This document shows, piece by piece, positions 27,042-35,704 of a DNA stretch of 35,704 nt. The notes under the pieces are model-generated. The model searched no databases, was not told the DNA's origin, and saw nothing but the letters and a program-made list of their open reading frames with translations. Origin of the DNA: Pseudomonas endophytica. Lineage in GTDB: Bacteria; Pseudomonadota; Gammaproteobacteria; Pseudomonadales; Pseudomonadaceae. Where the stretch lies: NCBI RefSeq assembly GCF_001411475.1, contig NZ_LLWH01000172.1:1-35704 (forward strand), given 5' to 3'. How positions within the stretch are numbered: the first letter of the stretch is position 1; every line of letters starts with the position of its first letter. The position numbers and the translations under genes are program-made.

Positions 27042-27830
27042 TTAGCGTGGGCAGTAGGATTTATTCACGTAGGCCGCAATTTTTCGTGTCAGCCAGCGAG
27101 AGAGCAGACGTGGCATGCGCGTGAGCCAGCGATTACCCCAGCCGGGCATGATAATCGCCTGGTTTTTGTCGAGCGCACGCACGGTGTAAAGCGCAACCTC
27201 TTCGGGGGTTAAGGCACTTTTATTACGCTTGACGGCCTCTGGATCCATTTTTGCAGCATCGAAAAAGCCTGTTCGGGTAATGCCGGGGCAGAGTACCGAG
27301 ACTTTGATACCGGTTTTTTTCACTTCTTCACGTAAGCCTTCGGAAAAGTGCAGGACATACGCCTTGCTCGCGAAGTAGGTGCTAAGCCACGGGCCAGGCT
27401 GATAGGCCGCGATGGATGAGACATTGAGAATTTGCCCTCCGCCCTGCACGGCCATCATGTTGCCGATGGCATGACATAAACGCGTGAGTGCCAGAATGTT
27501 GAGTTCGATTAGATCTTGTTCGGCGCTCCAGTCATGGGCAAGGAACGGACCGCAGGTTCCGATGCCAGCACAGTTGACCAACAAGTCGATTTGCCGATCG
27601 CCTTCTTCAAGCTCTAATAAAAAGCCCGACAGGCGCAGGGGTTCGCCCAAGTCACAAGCGCGGAATAAGACCTCGACACCGAAACGCTGGGTCAGCTCAA
27701 GCGCAATGCTTTCTAGCGCATCGCGCTGACGGGCAACAAGAATCAGGCTGCGGCCACGACGGGCAAGGGCTTCAGCCAGGGCCAAGCCAATACCACTGGA
27801 AGCGCCAGTGATCAAAGCGTAACGGGTCAT
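27042..27830 (-). CDS. Short-chain dehydrogenase/reductase
   Basis: This is a 262-aa classical SDR oxidoreductase. The cofactor-binding loop is TGASSGIG at the N-terminus (MTRYALITGASSGIGLALAE), NAG appears in VNCAGIGTCG, and the catalytic Ser and YxxxK occur in NVSSIAAYQ and STYFASKAYVLHFSE. The start at 27830 is favoured by GGAGAA 6 nt upstream; a longer frame (from 27893) adds 21 unlikely residues. The C-terminal tail (RWLTRMPRLLSRWLTRKIAA) is basic and amphipathic and could associate with membrane. The substrate is unknown; members of this subgroup are annotated DltE/YqjQ-like. Confidence 0.85.
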   Translation of the reverse strand: MTRYALITGASSGIGLALAEALARRGRSLILVARQRDALESIALELTQRFGVEVLFRACDLGEPLRLSGFLLELEEGDRQIDLLVNCAGIGTCGPFLAHDWSAEQDLIELNILALTRLCHAIGNMMAVQGGGQILNVSSIAAYQPGPWLSTYFASKAYVLHFSEGLREEVKKTGIKVSVLCPGITRTGFFDAAKMDPEAVKRNKSALTPEEVALYTVRALDKNQAIIMPGWGNRWLTRMPRLLSRWLTRKIAAYVNKSYCPR

Positions 27831-27906
27831 GCTGTTCTCCATCGCAACGGTACAGTCCGGTGACAATGATGTCCCTGGCGTTAACGCGTTCATTTAGGCG
27901 CGCAGT

Positions 27907-28425
27907 TTACAGGGTGTTGCTGGTGACTGCGTCGATCAACGTAGCCATAAGCCCTAAAGCGAAGAGGGCAATCATCACGCATAAGCCCAAACTTATGAAA
28001 AAGATGACAATCCATGCTGAAACCGTCACCGACTGGCTGTTGGGCGGTGGCGGTGCTCCATACTTATTCGGGCTACTGGTGCCAGGCATAAGAAGCATCA
28101 CGAGCGACAGCATGAGATTGGCCATTGGGATTAAGTACAGCAGCAGCATCCACGCCGACCAATTAAGGTCATGCAGCCGCTGAGCACAAATTCTCAAGCT
28201 AATGAAGGCATAAGCAATGATTAGCGTCGCACCGCAGGTGATGCCAAACGTCGGTGAAACTTTTACCGCCAGCGCTAACAGTAGTGCCGTCACAATGCAA
28301 ACGAGGGTGAGCACAGTACTCCAGACAAGAAATCGCAAACGGCCAATTCGGCCACCGAACCCGAGCGGATCCAATGATGCGAAGCGTTCTTCTTGAGGTG
28401 GGGTTTCCAGGCTGAGCGCGGGCAT
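27907..28425 (-). CDS. DUF805-family inner-membrane protein
   Basis: The 172-aa protein has about four hydrophobic helices (FLVWSTVLTLVCIVTALLL, GITCGATLIIAYAFI, WMLLLYLIPMANLMLSLVML and the C-terminal AWIVIFFISLGLCVMIALFA). The DUF805 signature GRIGRLRFLVW ... RICAQRLHDLNWSAW is present. A Pro/Asn-rich loop (SSPNKYGAPPPPNSQ) separates the last helix. The ATG at 28425 is preceded by AAGGA 9 nt upstream; an upstream frame extends to 28500 but overlaps the neighbouring gene. The function is unknown. It lies between the nitronate monooxygenase-like gene and the SDR on the same strand. Confidence 0.82.
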   Translation of the reverse strand: MPALSLETPPQEERFASLDPLGFGGRIGRLRFLVWSTVLTLVCIVTALLLALAVKVSPTFGITCGATLIIAYAFISLRICAQRLHDLNWSAWMLLLYLIPMANLMLSLVMLLMPGTSSPNKYGAPPPPNSQSVTVSAWIVIFFISLGLCVMIALFALGLMATLIDAVTSNTL

Positions 28426-28484
28426 AACGGCTTCCTTGTCGATGAGTCTTTGAAAAAACCGCCTAATGGGTGGGCTTCGAGGTG

Positions 28485-29444
28485 TCAGTTTTGCGGCCAA
28501 TGCTGAGCCAACTGTGACGTAAGGCTCAAGGCTTCGCGGTATTGCTCATCTAAGCGGGTAATTAATTGCTCCGTAGACGGGAGATCGTTTATTTGCCCTA
28601 CCCCCTGACCAGCAGACCATACGGTTTTCCAAGCTTTGGCTTCTTCAGTGAGCGGTTTGAGCTTTATCTCACCTTGGGTCTTAAGCGCTGCGAGATCGAA
28701 GCCAGCGTTCTCAAGGCTTTGGCGCATAAAACTGGCAGGTACGCCGGATACCGCTGGCGTGTGGATGATATCGGCCGCGTGTGAAGCCAGAAGCATCTCT
28801 TTATAAGCATCAGGAGCATGGCTTTCTTGAGTGCTGATAAAGCGCGTGCCTATGTAGGCAAGATCAGCACCTAGGACCTGAGCGGCCAAGATTTCGCGGC
28901 CGTGGTTAATGCAACCTGCCAGCAAGATCGTTTTGTCGAAGAACTGGCGGATCTCTGCAACGAGCGCAAATGGGCTCCAAGTGCCGGCATGGCCTCCGGC
29001 ACCTGCCGCCACGGCAATCAGGCCATCAACTCCTGCTTCTGCAGCCTTCTCGGCATGACGGCGGGTGGTTACATCGTGGAAGACAAGCCCGCCATAACTA
29101 TGAACGGCATCAACGACCTCTTTAACTGCGCCAAGGCTGGTGATAACGATGGGCACCTTATGCTCAATACAAATTGCTAGATCTACCTGTAGCCGAGGGT
29201 TGCTGTTGTGCACGATCAGGTTAACGGCGTAAGGAGCTGGGTTGTCCAATATCGCAAGTCCAGCTTCAATCTCTTCAAGCCAAGCTTTGAAACCACTGCT
29301 GTCGCGTTGATTGAGCGCCGGGAAACTACCCACAACCCCATTGCGGCAACACGCTAGGACGAGTTGCGGATTAGAGATCAGAAACATAGGCGCGGCGACT
29401 ACCGGCAGGCGCAATCGTTGATCTAGCAAAGCAGGCAGCGACAT
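28485..29444 (-). CDS. Nitronate monooxygenase-family FMN oxidoreductase
   Basis: The 319-aa protein (MSLPALLDQRLRLPVVAAPM) is an FMN-dependent TIM barrel of the nitronate monooxygenase/2-nitropropane dioxygenase family. Those enzymes oxidise alkyl nitronates such as propionate-3-nitronate. Family segments include VAAPMFLISNPQLVLACCRN, a glycine-rich FMN-phosphate region IAVAAGAGGHAGTWS with the conserved His, and LAGCINHGREILAAQVLGAD and YIGTRFISTQES in the barrel C-half. Whether it acts on nitronates is inferred from family membership only. Confidence 0.85.
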   Translation of the reverse strand: MSLPALLDQRLRLPVVAAPMFLISNPQLVLACCRNGVVGSFPALNQRDSSGFKAWLEEIEAGLAILDNPAPYAVNLIVHNSNPRLQVDLAICIEHKVPIVITSLGAVKEVVDAVHSYGGLVFHDVTTRRHAEKAAEAGVDGLIAVAAGAGGHAGTWSPFALVAEIRQFFDKTILLAGCINHGREILAAQVLGADLAYIGTRFISTQESHAPDAYKEMLLASHAADIIHTPAVSGVPASFMRQSLENAGFDLAALKTQGEIKLKPLTEEAKAWKTVWSAGQGVGQINDLPSTEQLITRLDEQYREALSLTSQLAQHWPQN

Positions 29445-29475
29445 TGGATAACCTCAAAGTGGGAGGAAGTTGAAT

Positions 29476-29901
29476 TTAGAACGGTTTGACCACCACCAGA
29501 ATGACGATAGCCAGTAAGAACAAAACAGGTACTTCATTGAACCAGCGATAGAACATGTGGCTGCGCGTATTTTCGCCGCGCGCAAAACGTTTCACTTGTG
29601 CGCCACACATGTGGTGGTAGCCGATCAGCAGAAACACCAACGTCAGTTTGGCGTGCATCCAGCCTTGGCTGAGGAAGCCAGGTGCTAGATAGATTAGCCA
29701 TCCGCCGAAGATAAGGGTCGCGACCATTGCGGGGCCCATAATGCCGCGATATAGCTTTCGCTCCATGAGGCTAAATCGTTCTTTGCTGACGGAGTCTTCG
29801 CTTTGTGCGTGGTAAACAAAGAGGCGAGGCAAGTAAAACAGACCTGCAAACCAGCAGACGATGCTGATGATGTGGAAGGCTTTGACCCATAGATAAAGCA
29901 T
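29476..29901 (-). CDS. hemJ: Protoporphyrinogen IX oxidase HemJ
   Basis: HemJ oxidises protoporphyrinogen IX to protoporphyrin IX in haem synthesis. The 141-aa integral membrane protein has four hydrophobic helices and the family features YLWVKAFHIISIVCWFAGLFYLP (conserved His), WMHAKLTLVFLLIGYHHMCG and FNEVPVLFLLAIVILVVVKPF. It is divergent from argC across 133 bp. The length and end sequence match HemJ (UPF0093) proteins well. Confidence 0.92.
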   Translation of the reverse strand: MLYLWVKAFHIISIVCWFAGLFYLPRLFVYHAQSEDSVSKERFSLMERKLYRGIMGPAMVATLIFGGWLIYLAPGFLSQGWMHAKLTLVFLLIGYHHMCGAQVKRFARGENTRSHMFYRWFNEVPVLFLLAIVILVVVKPF

Positions 29902-29970
29902 TTTTAGTTATTCCCAGGTTCACGGTAGATCAAATAGTAGTTGTAGAGCGCCTGAGAGTCATCTTGGCGG

Positions 29971-29999
29971 TTGTCGCAGACGCGCGGTGTCCCTATTAT
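29971..29999 (+). promoter_or_regulatory. Putative sigma-70 promoter of argC
   Basis: TTGTCG (29971-29976) and TATTAT (29994-29999) are separated by exactly 17 bp and lie 35 bp before the argC ATG. They match TTGACA and TATAAT at four and five of six positions, so this is a good-quality candidate. Confidence 0.6.
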
Positions 30000-30034
30000 C
30001 GAGGGCTTTCCAGTGGGTTCGTTGAGGGCAAGTT

Positions 30035-31069
30035 ATGGTCAAGGTCGGTATTGTCGGCGGCACGGGTTACACCGGTGTCGAATTACTGCGTTTGTTGGCA
30101 CAGCATCCGCAAGCTGAAGTGGTTGTTATCACTTCTCGATCCGAAGCAGGCCTGCCAGTTGCCGATATGTATCCGAACCTGCGCGGTCACTATGATGGCT
30201 TGGCCTTCAGTGTGCCGGATACGCAGACGTTGGCGGCGTGCGATGTGGTGTTCTTTGCCACCCCTCACGGCGTTGCTCATGCGCTAGCGGGTGAACTGCT
30301 GGACGCTGGAACCAAGGTGATCGACTTGTCTGCAGACTTCCGTTTGCAAGATGCGGATGAGTGGGCCAAGTGGTACGGCCAGCCGCACGGCGCACCTGAG
30401 TTGCTGAAGGAGGCTGTGTATGGCCTGCCTGAGGTTAACCGAGAGCTCATCAAAAATGCTCGGCTGATTGCCGTACCAGGTTGCTACCCAACCGCCACGC
30501 AACTAGGCTTTTTGCCATTGCTGGAAGCAGGGTTGGCTGACACAACGGTGCTGATAGCTGACTGTAAGTCCGGTGTTAGCGGTGCTGGCCGCGGCGCAAG
30601 TGTCGGATCGTTGTATGCCGAAACGTCTGAAAGCATGAAGGCTTATGCCGTAAAAGGGCATCGTCACTTGCCAGAAATTCGTCAGGGGCTGCGTCGTGCT
30701 GCTGGCAAAGACGTCGGTTTAACCTTCGTTCCCCATCTGACGCCGATGATTCGCGGTATCCACTCCACCCTTTACGCCACCGTGGTTGATCGCTCGGTCG
30801 ACTTACAGGCGTTGTTCGAAAAGCGTTATGCCAATGAGCCTTTTGTCGATGTAATGCCAGCGGGTAGCCATCCTGAAACCCGCAGTGTGCGCGGAGCCAA
30901 CGTGTGCCGTATTGCAGTGCATCGCCCTCAGGATGGGGATTTAGTGGTGGTGCTGTCGGTTATAGATAACCTAGTTAAAGGGGCTTCGGGCCAAGCGGTT
31001 CAGAACATGAATATTCTGTTCGGCTTGGATGAGCGTTTCGGTTTGTCTCACGCAGGGATGTTGCCTTAA
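30035..31069 (+). CDS. argC: N-acetyl-gamma-glutamyl-phosphate reductase
   Basis: ArgC reduces N-acetylglutamyl 5-phosphate to the semialdehyde in arginine synthesis. The 344-aa protein starts [20 protein letters not shown] with the NADP-binding GGTGYTG loop. The catalytic cysteine is C150 in [16 protein letters not shown], and [10 protein letters not shown] plus the HRHLPEI histidine region are present. Length and motifs match the stand-alone long form of ArgC. Confidence 0.97.
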   Translation: MVKVGIVGGTGYTGVELLRLLAQHPQAEVVVITSRSEAGLPVADMYPNLRGHYDGLAFSVPDTQTLAACDVVFFATPHGVAHALAGELLDAGTKVIDLSADFRLQDADEWAKWYGQPHGAPELLKEAVYGLPEVNRELIKNARLIAVPGCYPTATQLGFLPLLEAGLADTTVLIADCKSGVSGAGRGASVGSLYAETSESMKAYAVKGHRHLPEIRQGLRRAAGKDVGLTFVPHLTPMIRGIHSTLYATVVDRSVDLQALFEKRYANEPFVDVMPAGSHPETRSVRGANVCRIAVHRPQDGDLVVVLSVIDNLVKGASGQAVQNMNILFGLDERFGLSHAGMLP

Positions 31070-31091
31070 GGGTTGTTGAACGCCTGAAGCC

Positions 31092-31137
31092 ACAAGCTGT
31101 AAGTTGAAGCGCGCTTAGGCTATCTCTTGCAGCTTGT
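31092..31137. repeat. Imperfect inverted repeat after argC (ACAAGCTG/CAGCTTGT)
   Basis: ACAAGCTGTAAG (31092-31103) and CTTGCAGCTTGT (31126-31137) are complementary over 12 bp with one mismatch (a G-U pair in RNA), around a 22-bp spacer. The AAGCTG/CAGCTTG words resemble the common Pseudomonas intergenic CAAGCTGCAAGC-type repeat. It sits 22 bp after the argC stop but lacks a T-run, so I do not call it a terminator. Confidence 0.4.
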
Positions 31138-31168
31138 CGCTGAAAACGTGCGGCGTTGACTCAAATAG

Positions 31169-31217
31169 TTGACCGATTTTCTAGGAGAAGCGGATAATGC
31201 GCGTCATCACGCATTAT
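31169..31217 (+). promoter_or_regulatory. Putative erpA promoter with a palindrome over the -10 region
   Basis: TTGACC (31169-31174) and GATAAT (31193-31198), 18 bp apart, form a candidate sigma-70 promoter about 47 bp before the erpA ATG. A perfect 8-bp inverted repeat, ATAATGCG (31194-31201) and CGCATTAT (31210-31217), overlaps the -10 box and likely start site. The -35 also lies in ATAGTTGAC, which resembles one half of an IscR type-1 site. Control by an iron-sulfur regulator is plausible but unproven. Confidence 0.5.
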
Positions 31218-31245
31218 GGCGGCATAGCGCCGGGAGATAGTCAGC

Positions 31246-31596
31246 ATGAGCGTCGAATCCTTCACCCCCACGGCTTTGCAATTCACCGAAGGTGCTGCGC
31301 ACAAGGTGAAGAGCCTGGTCGATGAAGAGGGTAATGATCGTTTGAAGTTGCGCGTATTTGTTACGGGCGGTGGTTGTTCCGGTTTTCAGTATGGTTTCAC
31401 CTTCGATGAAGATGTGGCCGATGACGACACCCTCGTTGAGCGCGAAGGCGTGAGCTTGGTGGTCGATCCTATGAGCTTCCAGTATTTGGCAGGTGCCGAG
31501 GTGGATTACCAGGAAGGTCTGGAAGGCTCACGATTTGTCATCAAGAACCCGAATGCGACCACGACGTGTGGTTGCGGATCATCGTTCTCGATTTAA
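31246..31596 (+). CDS. erpA: Iron-sulfur cluster insertion protein ErpA
   Basis: ErpA is an A-type carrier that delivers Fe-S clusters to apo-proteins, including those of isoprenoid synthesis. The 116-aa protein ([20 protein letters not shown]) contains the three conserved cysteines of the family: one in [13 protein letters not shown] and two in [12 protein letters not shown] at the C-terminus. GGGAGA precedes the ATG. It is followed by a clear terminator. In other pseudomonads erpA lies near argC and anmK as here. Confidence 0.96.
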   Translation: MSVESFTPTALQFTEGAAHKVKSLVDEEGNDRLKLRVFVTGGGCSGFQYGFTFDEDVADDDTLVEREGVSLVVDPMSFQYLAGAEVDYQEGLEGSRFVIKNPNATTTCGCGSSFSI

Positions 31597-31620
31597 TTGT
31601 GTACTTCATGTAGCAGACTA

Positions 31621-31646
31621 AACGCCGCGTCTAATCGCGGCGTTTT
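31621..31646. terminator. Intrinsic terminator between erpA and anmK
   Basis: AACGCCGCG (31621-31629) pairs with CGCGGCGTT (31636-31644) around TCTAAT and ends in TTTT (31643-31646). It serves erpA and, because of the symmetry of the stem, possibly the convergent anmK. Confidence 0.85.
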
Positions 31647-31658
31647 GCTTTCTGGTGC

Positions 31659-32753
<1,095 letters not shown>

Positions 32754-34154
32754 TTAGCGCTTGCTCGAGGCTAAGAGAGTGGCCTTCTCTTGGTTCATGC
32801 GTGCCATCAGCGGCTGACTTTGTTGCAGGAAACGTGTGCGCTCAGCTTTAGCGATCGGATCCGCCATGGGCAGCTTTCGACCCAGCGGGTCAACGTGAAC
32901 GCCATTAACCTGAAACTCATAATGCAAGTGCGGCCCCGTGGACAAACCTGTTGTGCCGATAAAGCCAATGACTTGACCTTGCTTAACGGAACCGCCGGTT
33001 TTTATACCTTTGGCGAAGCCTTGCATGTGTCCGTACAGGGTGCGGTACGTGTTGCCGTGTTGGATGATGACCGTGTTGCCGTAACCGCCTTGCCGGCCGG
33101 CAAGCAGTACTTTGCCATCGCCCGTAGCTTTGATAGGTGTGCCGCGTGGGGCGGCATAATCAACACCTTTGTGGGCGCGGATTTTGTTCAGAATGGGGTG
33201 TTTGCGACCCGAAGAGAAACGCGAGCTGATACGCGCGAAGTCAACCGGGGTCCGAATAAAGGCTTTGCGCATGCTATTGCCTTCAGCGGTGTAGTAATTG
33301 CTGAGCCCTTGTTTGTTGGTATAGCGCACTGCGGTGTAGGTTTTACCGCGATTGGTAAAGCGAGCGGACAGGATGTTCCCGGTACCGACTGTCTTGCCAT
33401 TAATGACTTTCTGCTCGTAGATAACTTCGAATTGGTCGCCTGGGTGTATGTCTTGGGCGAAGTCGATGTCGTATCCGAAAACCTTGGCCATTTGCATGGT
33501 CATACTGTGCGGTAAACCTGCACGTTGGCCGGACGCAGACAATGAACTGGTGATCACGCCATGAACATATGCAGACTGGATGGTGGGCTGTGCTGTTACA
33601 CGTCGAAATGAATATCCCTTGGCGGTCTTGCTGAGGGAAATAGTTTCAAGATCGCTCACTTGGCTGTGCAGCTTGTTCAGTTGGCCATCAGGCCCCATCT
33701 CGAACTCGAGTTTTTGCCCATGTTTTAGCTGGCTAAATTGCTTGGCTTGTTTGTCACTGGCCAAAATTTCATGAACAGACGACGCAGGCAAACCTACTTT
33801 TTCAAATAAAGTGGAGAGTGTGTCGCCTTTGGCTACGACGACTTCGTGATGGTTAGGGTTTTTTGGCTCTTCAACATTTGCTGTGGTTTCAGGTTTTTTT
33901 TCTTGCTGGTCTATTTGAGCAAACGGAGATGGATTAGCGTCATTGAAAGCTTGGACAGGCTCTTCGGTGCCTTGACCCTGTTTGAGTTGCTCAGCCGGGG
34001 CTTCCAGTTCGAGGTTTACGGTCGTTCTTTTGGCTTCTACTTCGCTCGAAGGAAAAACCAGCAACGCTAGGCTTAAAAGGGCGGCGATTCCACTTGCGGC
34101 AAGCAGGTGGGTCTTCGGATAAAGCGGCGGCGCTTTAGGCGGTTTATTGGTCAT
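32754..34154 (-). CDS. mepM: M23-family peptidoglycan DD-endopeptidase MepM-like
   Basis: This 466-aa membrane-anchored murein endopeptidase cuts peptide cross-links so that new wall can be inserted. An N-terminal helix lies near residues 15-34 (LLAASGIAALLSLALLVF). A low-complexity Glu/Gln/Pro region follows, then an OapA/LysM-like domain (EVVVAKGDTLSTLFEKVGLP). The C-terminal lysostaphin-type M23 domain has metal ligands H328 and D332 in HKGVDYA and H411 in GPHLHYEF, with H409 also present. The start at ATG 34154 (MTNKPPKAPPLYPKTHLLAA) fits the P. aeruginosa homologue PA0667. In P. aeruginosa that protein is a CtpA protease substrate. The upstream open frame to 34262 is not expected to be coding. 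Confidence 0.92.
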   Translation of the reverse strand: MTNKPPKAPPLYPKTHLLAASGIAALLSLALLVFPSSEVEAKRTTVNLELEAPAEQLKQGQGTEEPVQAFNDANPSPFAQIDQQEKKPETTANVEEPKNPNHHEVVVAKGDTLSTLFEKVGLPASSVHEILASDKQAKQFSQLKHGQKLEFEMGPDGQLNKLHSQVSDLETISLSKTAKGYSFRRVTAQPTIQSAYVHGVITSSLSASGQRAGLPHSMTMQMAKVFGYDIDFAQDIHPGDQFEVIYEQKVINGKTVGTGNILSARFTNRGKTYTAVRYTNKQGLSNYYTAEGNSMRKAFIRTPVDFARISSRFSSGRKHPILNKIRAHKGVDYAAPRGTPIKATGDGKVLLAGRQGGYGNTVIIQHGNTYRTLYGHMQGFAKGIKTGGSVKQGQVIGFIGTTGLSTGPHLHYEFQVNGVHVDPLGRKLPMADPIAKAERTRFLQQSQPLMARMNQEKATLLASSKR

Positions 34155-34365
34155 AGATAATTTGGCTTTGAATAAAGGATGAATTGGAAAAGATGACTGA
34201 CACGGTAAAGATGAAATAACTGTATAAAATATAACCAAATCACCCTTGAAGCAAGTCGGCAAACCTTTACTCGGCGTATGGTCGCCTTATGCCGGGCAGA
34301 ACTTGTAATTAGTCTCTGATCTTGTATGGTTGGTTCCTTTTGAATTTAAGCCTTACAGGTCTGAT
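34155..34365. promoter_or_regulatory. mepM / tyrS divergent intergenic region
   Basis: A 211-bp AT-rich gap. On the minus strand, TTGCTT and TATTTT with a 17-bp spacer, inside the stretch 34225-34255, are a candidate mepM promoter (three and four of six consensus matches). On the plus strand, TATAAA at about 34223 has a CTGACA 20 bp upstream, which is too far for a normal spacing. I see no hairpin or leader for tyrosine control of tyrS. Confidence 0.35.
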
Positions 34366-35565
34366 ATGAAGTCGGTTGAAGAGCAGCTAGCGCTAATCAA
34401 GCGTGGCGCCGAAGAGGTGCTGGTCGAGTCTGAATTGGTTGAGAAACTCAAGCGCGGCCAGCCGTTGCGTATTAAGGCAGGATTCGACCCGACAGCGCCT
34501 GATCTGCACTTGGGGCACACCGTGCTTATCAATAAGCTGCGTCAGTTCCAAGATCTTGGGCATCAAGTGATTTTTCTTATCGGGGATTTCACGGGGATGA
34601 TTGGTGATCCCAGCGGTAAGAGTGCCACGCGTCCTCCGCTGACGCGCGAGCAAGTGCTCGAAAATGCTGAGACTTATAAAACTCAAGTCTTCAAGATTCT
34701 AGATCCTGCTAAAACCGAGGTTGCGTTCAACTCCACTTGGATGGATCAGATGGGGCCTGCGGATTTCATTCGTCTGACGTCCCAGTACACCGTAGCTCGG
34801 ATGCTTGAGCGCGATGACTTCGATAAGCGCTACTCCACGAATCAGCCAATCGCTATTCATGAGTTTTTGTACCCGTTGGTGCAGGGGTATGACTCTGTTG
34901 CATTGAAAGCTGATGTTGAGCTGGGTGGTACTGATCAGAAATTCAACTTGCTGATGGGACGTGAGCTTCAACGTGGTTACGGTCAGGAAGCTCAGTGCAT
35001 CGTCACGATGCCGCTTCTTGAAGGTCTGGACGGTGTTAAGAAGATGTCCAAGTCTTTGGGTAACTACGTCGGCATCCAAGAAGCGCCAGGCGTGATGTAT
35101 AGCAAGTTGGTTTCTATTCCTGATGTGCTGATGTGGCGTTACTTCGAGCTGCTGAGCTTCCGTTCGATGGACGAAATTAATACTTTCCGTGCTGATGTTG
35201 AGGCGGGAGCTAATCCGCGCGACATCAAGATCAAGCTGGCTGAAGAGATTGTGGCGCGTTTCCATGGTGAGGAGGCAGCGGCTAACGCTCATCGCGGTGC
35301 GGGTAATCGGATGAAGGATGGCGAGCTGCCGGATGACTTGCCTGAAATTGAGCTCTTATCGGCTGAGGATATGCCGATTGCGGCCGTCCTGAATAAGGCA
35401 GGTCTTGTAAAGAACTCTGCGGTTGCGCGGGATTTGCTGGGATCGGGAGGTGTGCGTATAGATGGTGAGGTGGTTGATCGCTCCTATATATATGCACTGG
35501 GTTCGACACACGTATGCCAAGCTGGCAAAAAGGCATTTGCGCGAATCACCTTAAAAGCAGAATAA
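34366..35565 (+). CDS. tyrS: Tyrosyl-tRNA synthetase
   Basis: TyrS charges tRNA-Tyr. The 399-aa protein has the class I signature HLGH (residues 48-51, in [15 protein letters not shown]) and KMSKS (residues 226-230, in [14 protein letters not shown]), the tyrosine-pocket region [22 protein letters not shown], and a C-terminal S4-type RNA-binding domain. It is the TyrZ-type enzyme; P. aeruginosa has two tyrosyl synthetases and the one at this locus is tyrZ. The ATG at 34366 ([19 protein letters not shown]) was chosen over an in-frame start at 34330, whose added residues are atypical. No terminator follows before the rrn-like promoter. Confidence 0.95.
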   Translation: MKSVEEQLALIKRGAEEVLVESELVEKLKRGQPLRIKAGFDPTAPDLHLGHTVLINKLRQFQDLGHQVIFLIGDFTGMIGDPSGKSATRPPLTREQVLENAETYKTQVFKILDPAKTEVAFNSTWMDQMGPADFIRLTSQYTVARMLERDDFDKRYSTNQPIAIHEFLYPLVQGYDSVALKADVELGGTDQKFNLLMGRELQRGYGQEAQCIVTMPLLEGLDGVKKMSKSLGNYVGIQEAPGVMYSKLVSIPDVLMWRYFELLSFRSMDEINTFRADVEAGANPRDIKIKLAEEIVARFHGEEAAANAHRGAGNRMKDGELPDDLPEIELLSAEDMPIAAVLNKAGLVKNSAVARDLLGSGGVRIDGEVVDRSYIYALGSTHVCQAGKKAFARITLKAE

Positions 35566-35704
35566 ATCTTAAATTAGTACTGGACGGCGCATTCTATTAG
35601 CCTATAATGCGCCCACTTCCGGCGCAGTCGAAACGGAAAACTCCTTGAATATCAATGAGTTGGATGTGTTTTGACGGTGCTAGCTTCAAATAATCGAAGC
35701 AGGA
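35563..35704 (+). promoter_or_regulatory. rRNA-type promoter and leader, probable start of an rrn operon
   Basis: Downstream of tyrS an AT-rich stretch (35563-35578, UP-element-like) is followed by TGGACG (35581-35586) and a perfect TATAAT (35603-35608) 16 bp later. The discriminator GCGCCC is GC-rich, typical of stringently controlled stable-RNA promoters. GCGCC/GGCGC (35609-35613, 35621-35625) can form a small stem at the start of the transcript, and GCTTC/GAAGC (35683-35687, 35696-35700) another at the window end. In P. aeruginosa the tyrZ gene is followed by 16S rRNA. The 16S gene itself is outside the window, so the call is inference. Confidence 0.55.

Noticed and set aside
33188..33400. 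Small minus-strand frames inside mepM and other genes
   Set aside because: Out-of-frame shadows of mepM; no ribosome-binding site or homology.
35671..35704. TTGACG at 35671 as the -35 of a second tandem rrn promoter
   Set aside because: With 17- or 18-bp spacing, the -10 position inside the window reads TCGAAG or CGAAGC, which does not resemble TATAAT.

Overview
The window is a chromosomal segment of a Pseudomonas species. The gene order lptD-surA-pdxA-rsmA // amgK-murU, agtSR-agtABCD, rpe-gph-trpEGDC, vfr, speD, coq7, argC, erpA, anmK-mepM, tyrS is the familiar pseudomonad core layout, and the individual proteins look like full-length Pseudomonas homologues. The moderate GC content and frequent TTG/TTT codons would suit a member of the P. 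fluorescens complex or the fragi/lundensis side of it, but I cannot assign the species. Apart from one REP-associated tyrosine transposase gene (RAYT) there is no mobile DNA, and I see no tRNA gene, CRISPR array or phage cluster.

Layout. 1-5323 (minus): outer-membrane biogenesis and cofactor/ribosome operon lptD-surA-pdxA-rsmA, tightly overlapped, with rsmA cut by the window start. 5455-7917 (plus): amgK-murU, the MurNAc recycling bypass, plus a TerB/J-domain membrane co-chaperone. 7914-8906 (minus): a DUF3530 lipase-like protein. 8960-16592 (plus): a sensor kinase/LuxR-type regulator pair followed by a four-gene PotABCD-type ABC importer, matching agtSR-agtABCD of P. aeruginosa (GABA/5-aminovalerate uptake). 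16596-17054 (minus): the RAYT. 17229-23481 (plus): rpe-gph-trpE-trpG-trpD-trpC and a lipoate-ligase-like gene. 23478-24122 (minus): vfr. 24344-25798 (plus): an OsmC-family protein and speD. 25865-29901 (minus): coq7, a HIT protein, an SDR, a DUF805 membrane protein, a nitronate-monooxygenase-like protein and hemJ. 30035-31596 (plus): argC and erpA. 31659-34154 (minus): anmK and mepM. 34366-35565 (plus): tyrS, followed by a strong rRNA-type promoter that probably opens an rrn operon just beyond the window.

Common themes. AmgK, MurU, AnmK and the MepM endopeptidase all belong to peptidoglycan turnover and recycling. LptD and SurA build the outer membrane. rpe to trpC is a run of closely spaced genes ending in tryptophan synthesis.

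Most interesting signals. (1) The last 14 codons of gph form an in-frame mini-[17 protein letters not shown], with a Trp-Arg-Trp pair 70 nt before trpE. It looks like a trp attenuation leader peptide embedded in the 3' end of a coding gene. (2) A perfect 11-bp hairpin plus T-run lies inside the RAYT coding sequence and could terminate the convergent agt operon. (3) A perfect 18-bp dyad between agtR and agtA is a candidate AgtR operator. (4) Repeated GCTGGCGCC palindromes lie between vfr and the OsmC-family gene. (5) A 12-bp inverted repeat lies before rpe. (6) A palindrome sits on the erpA -10 region. I found no convincing wholly new multi-gene system.
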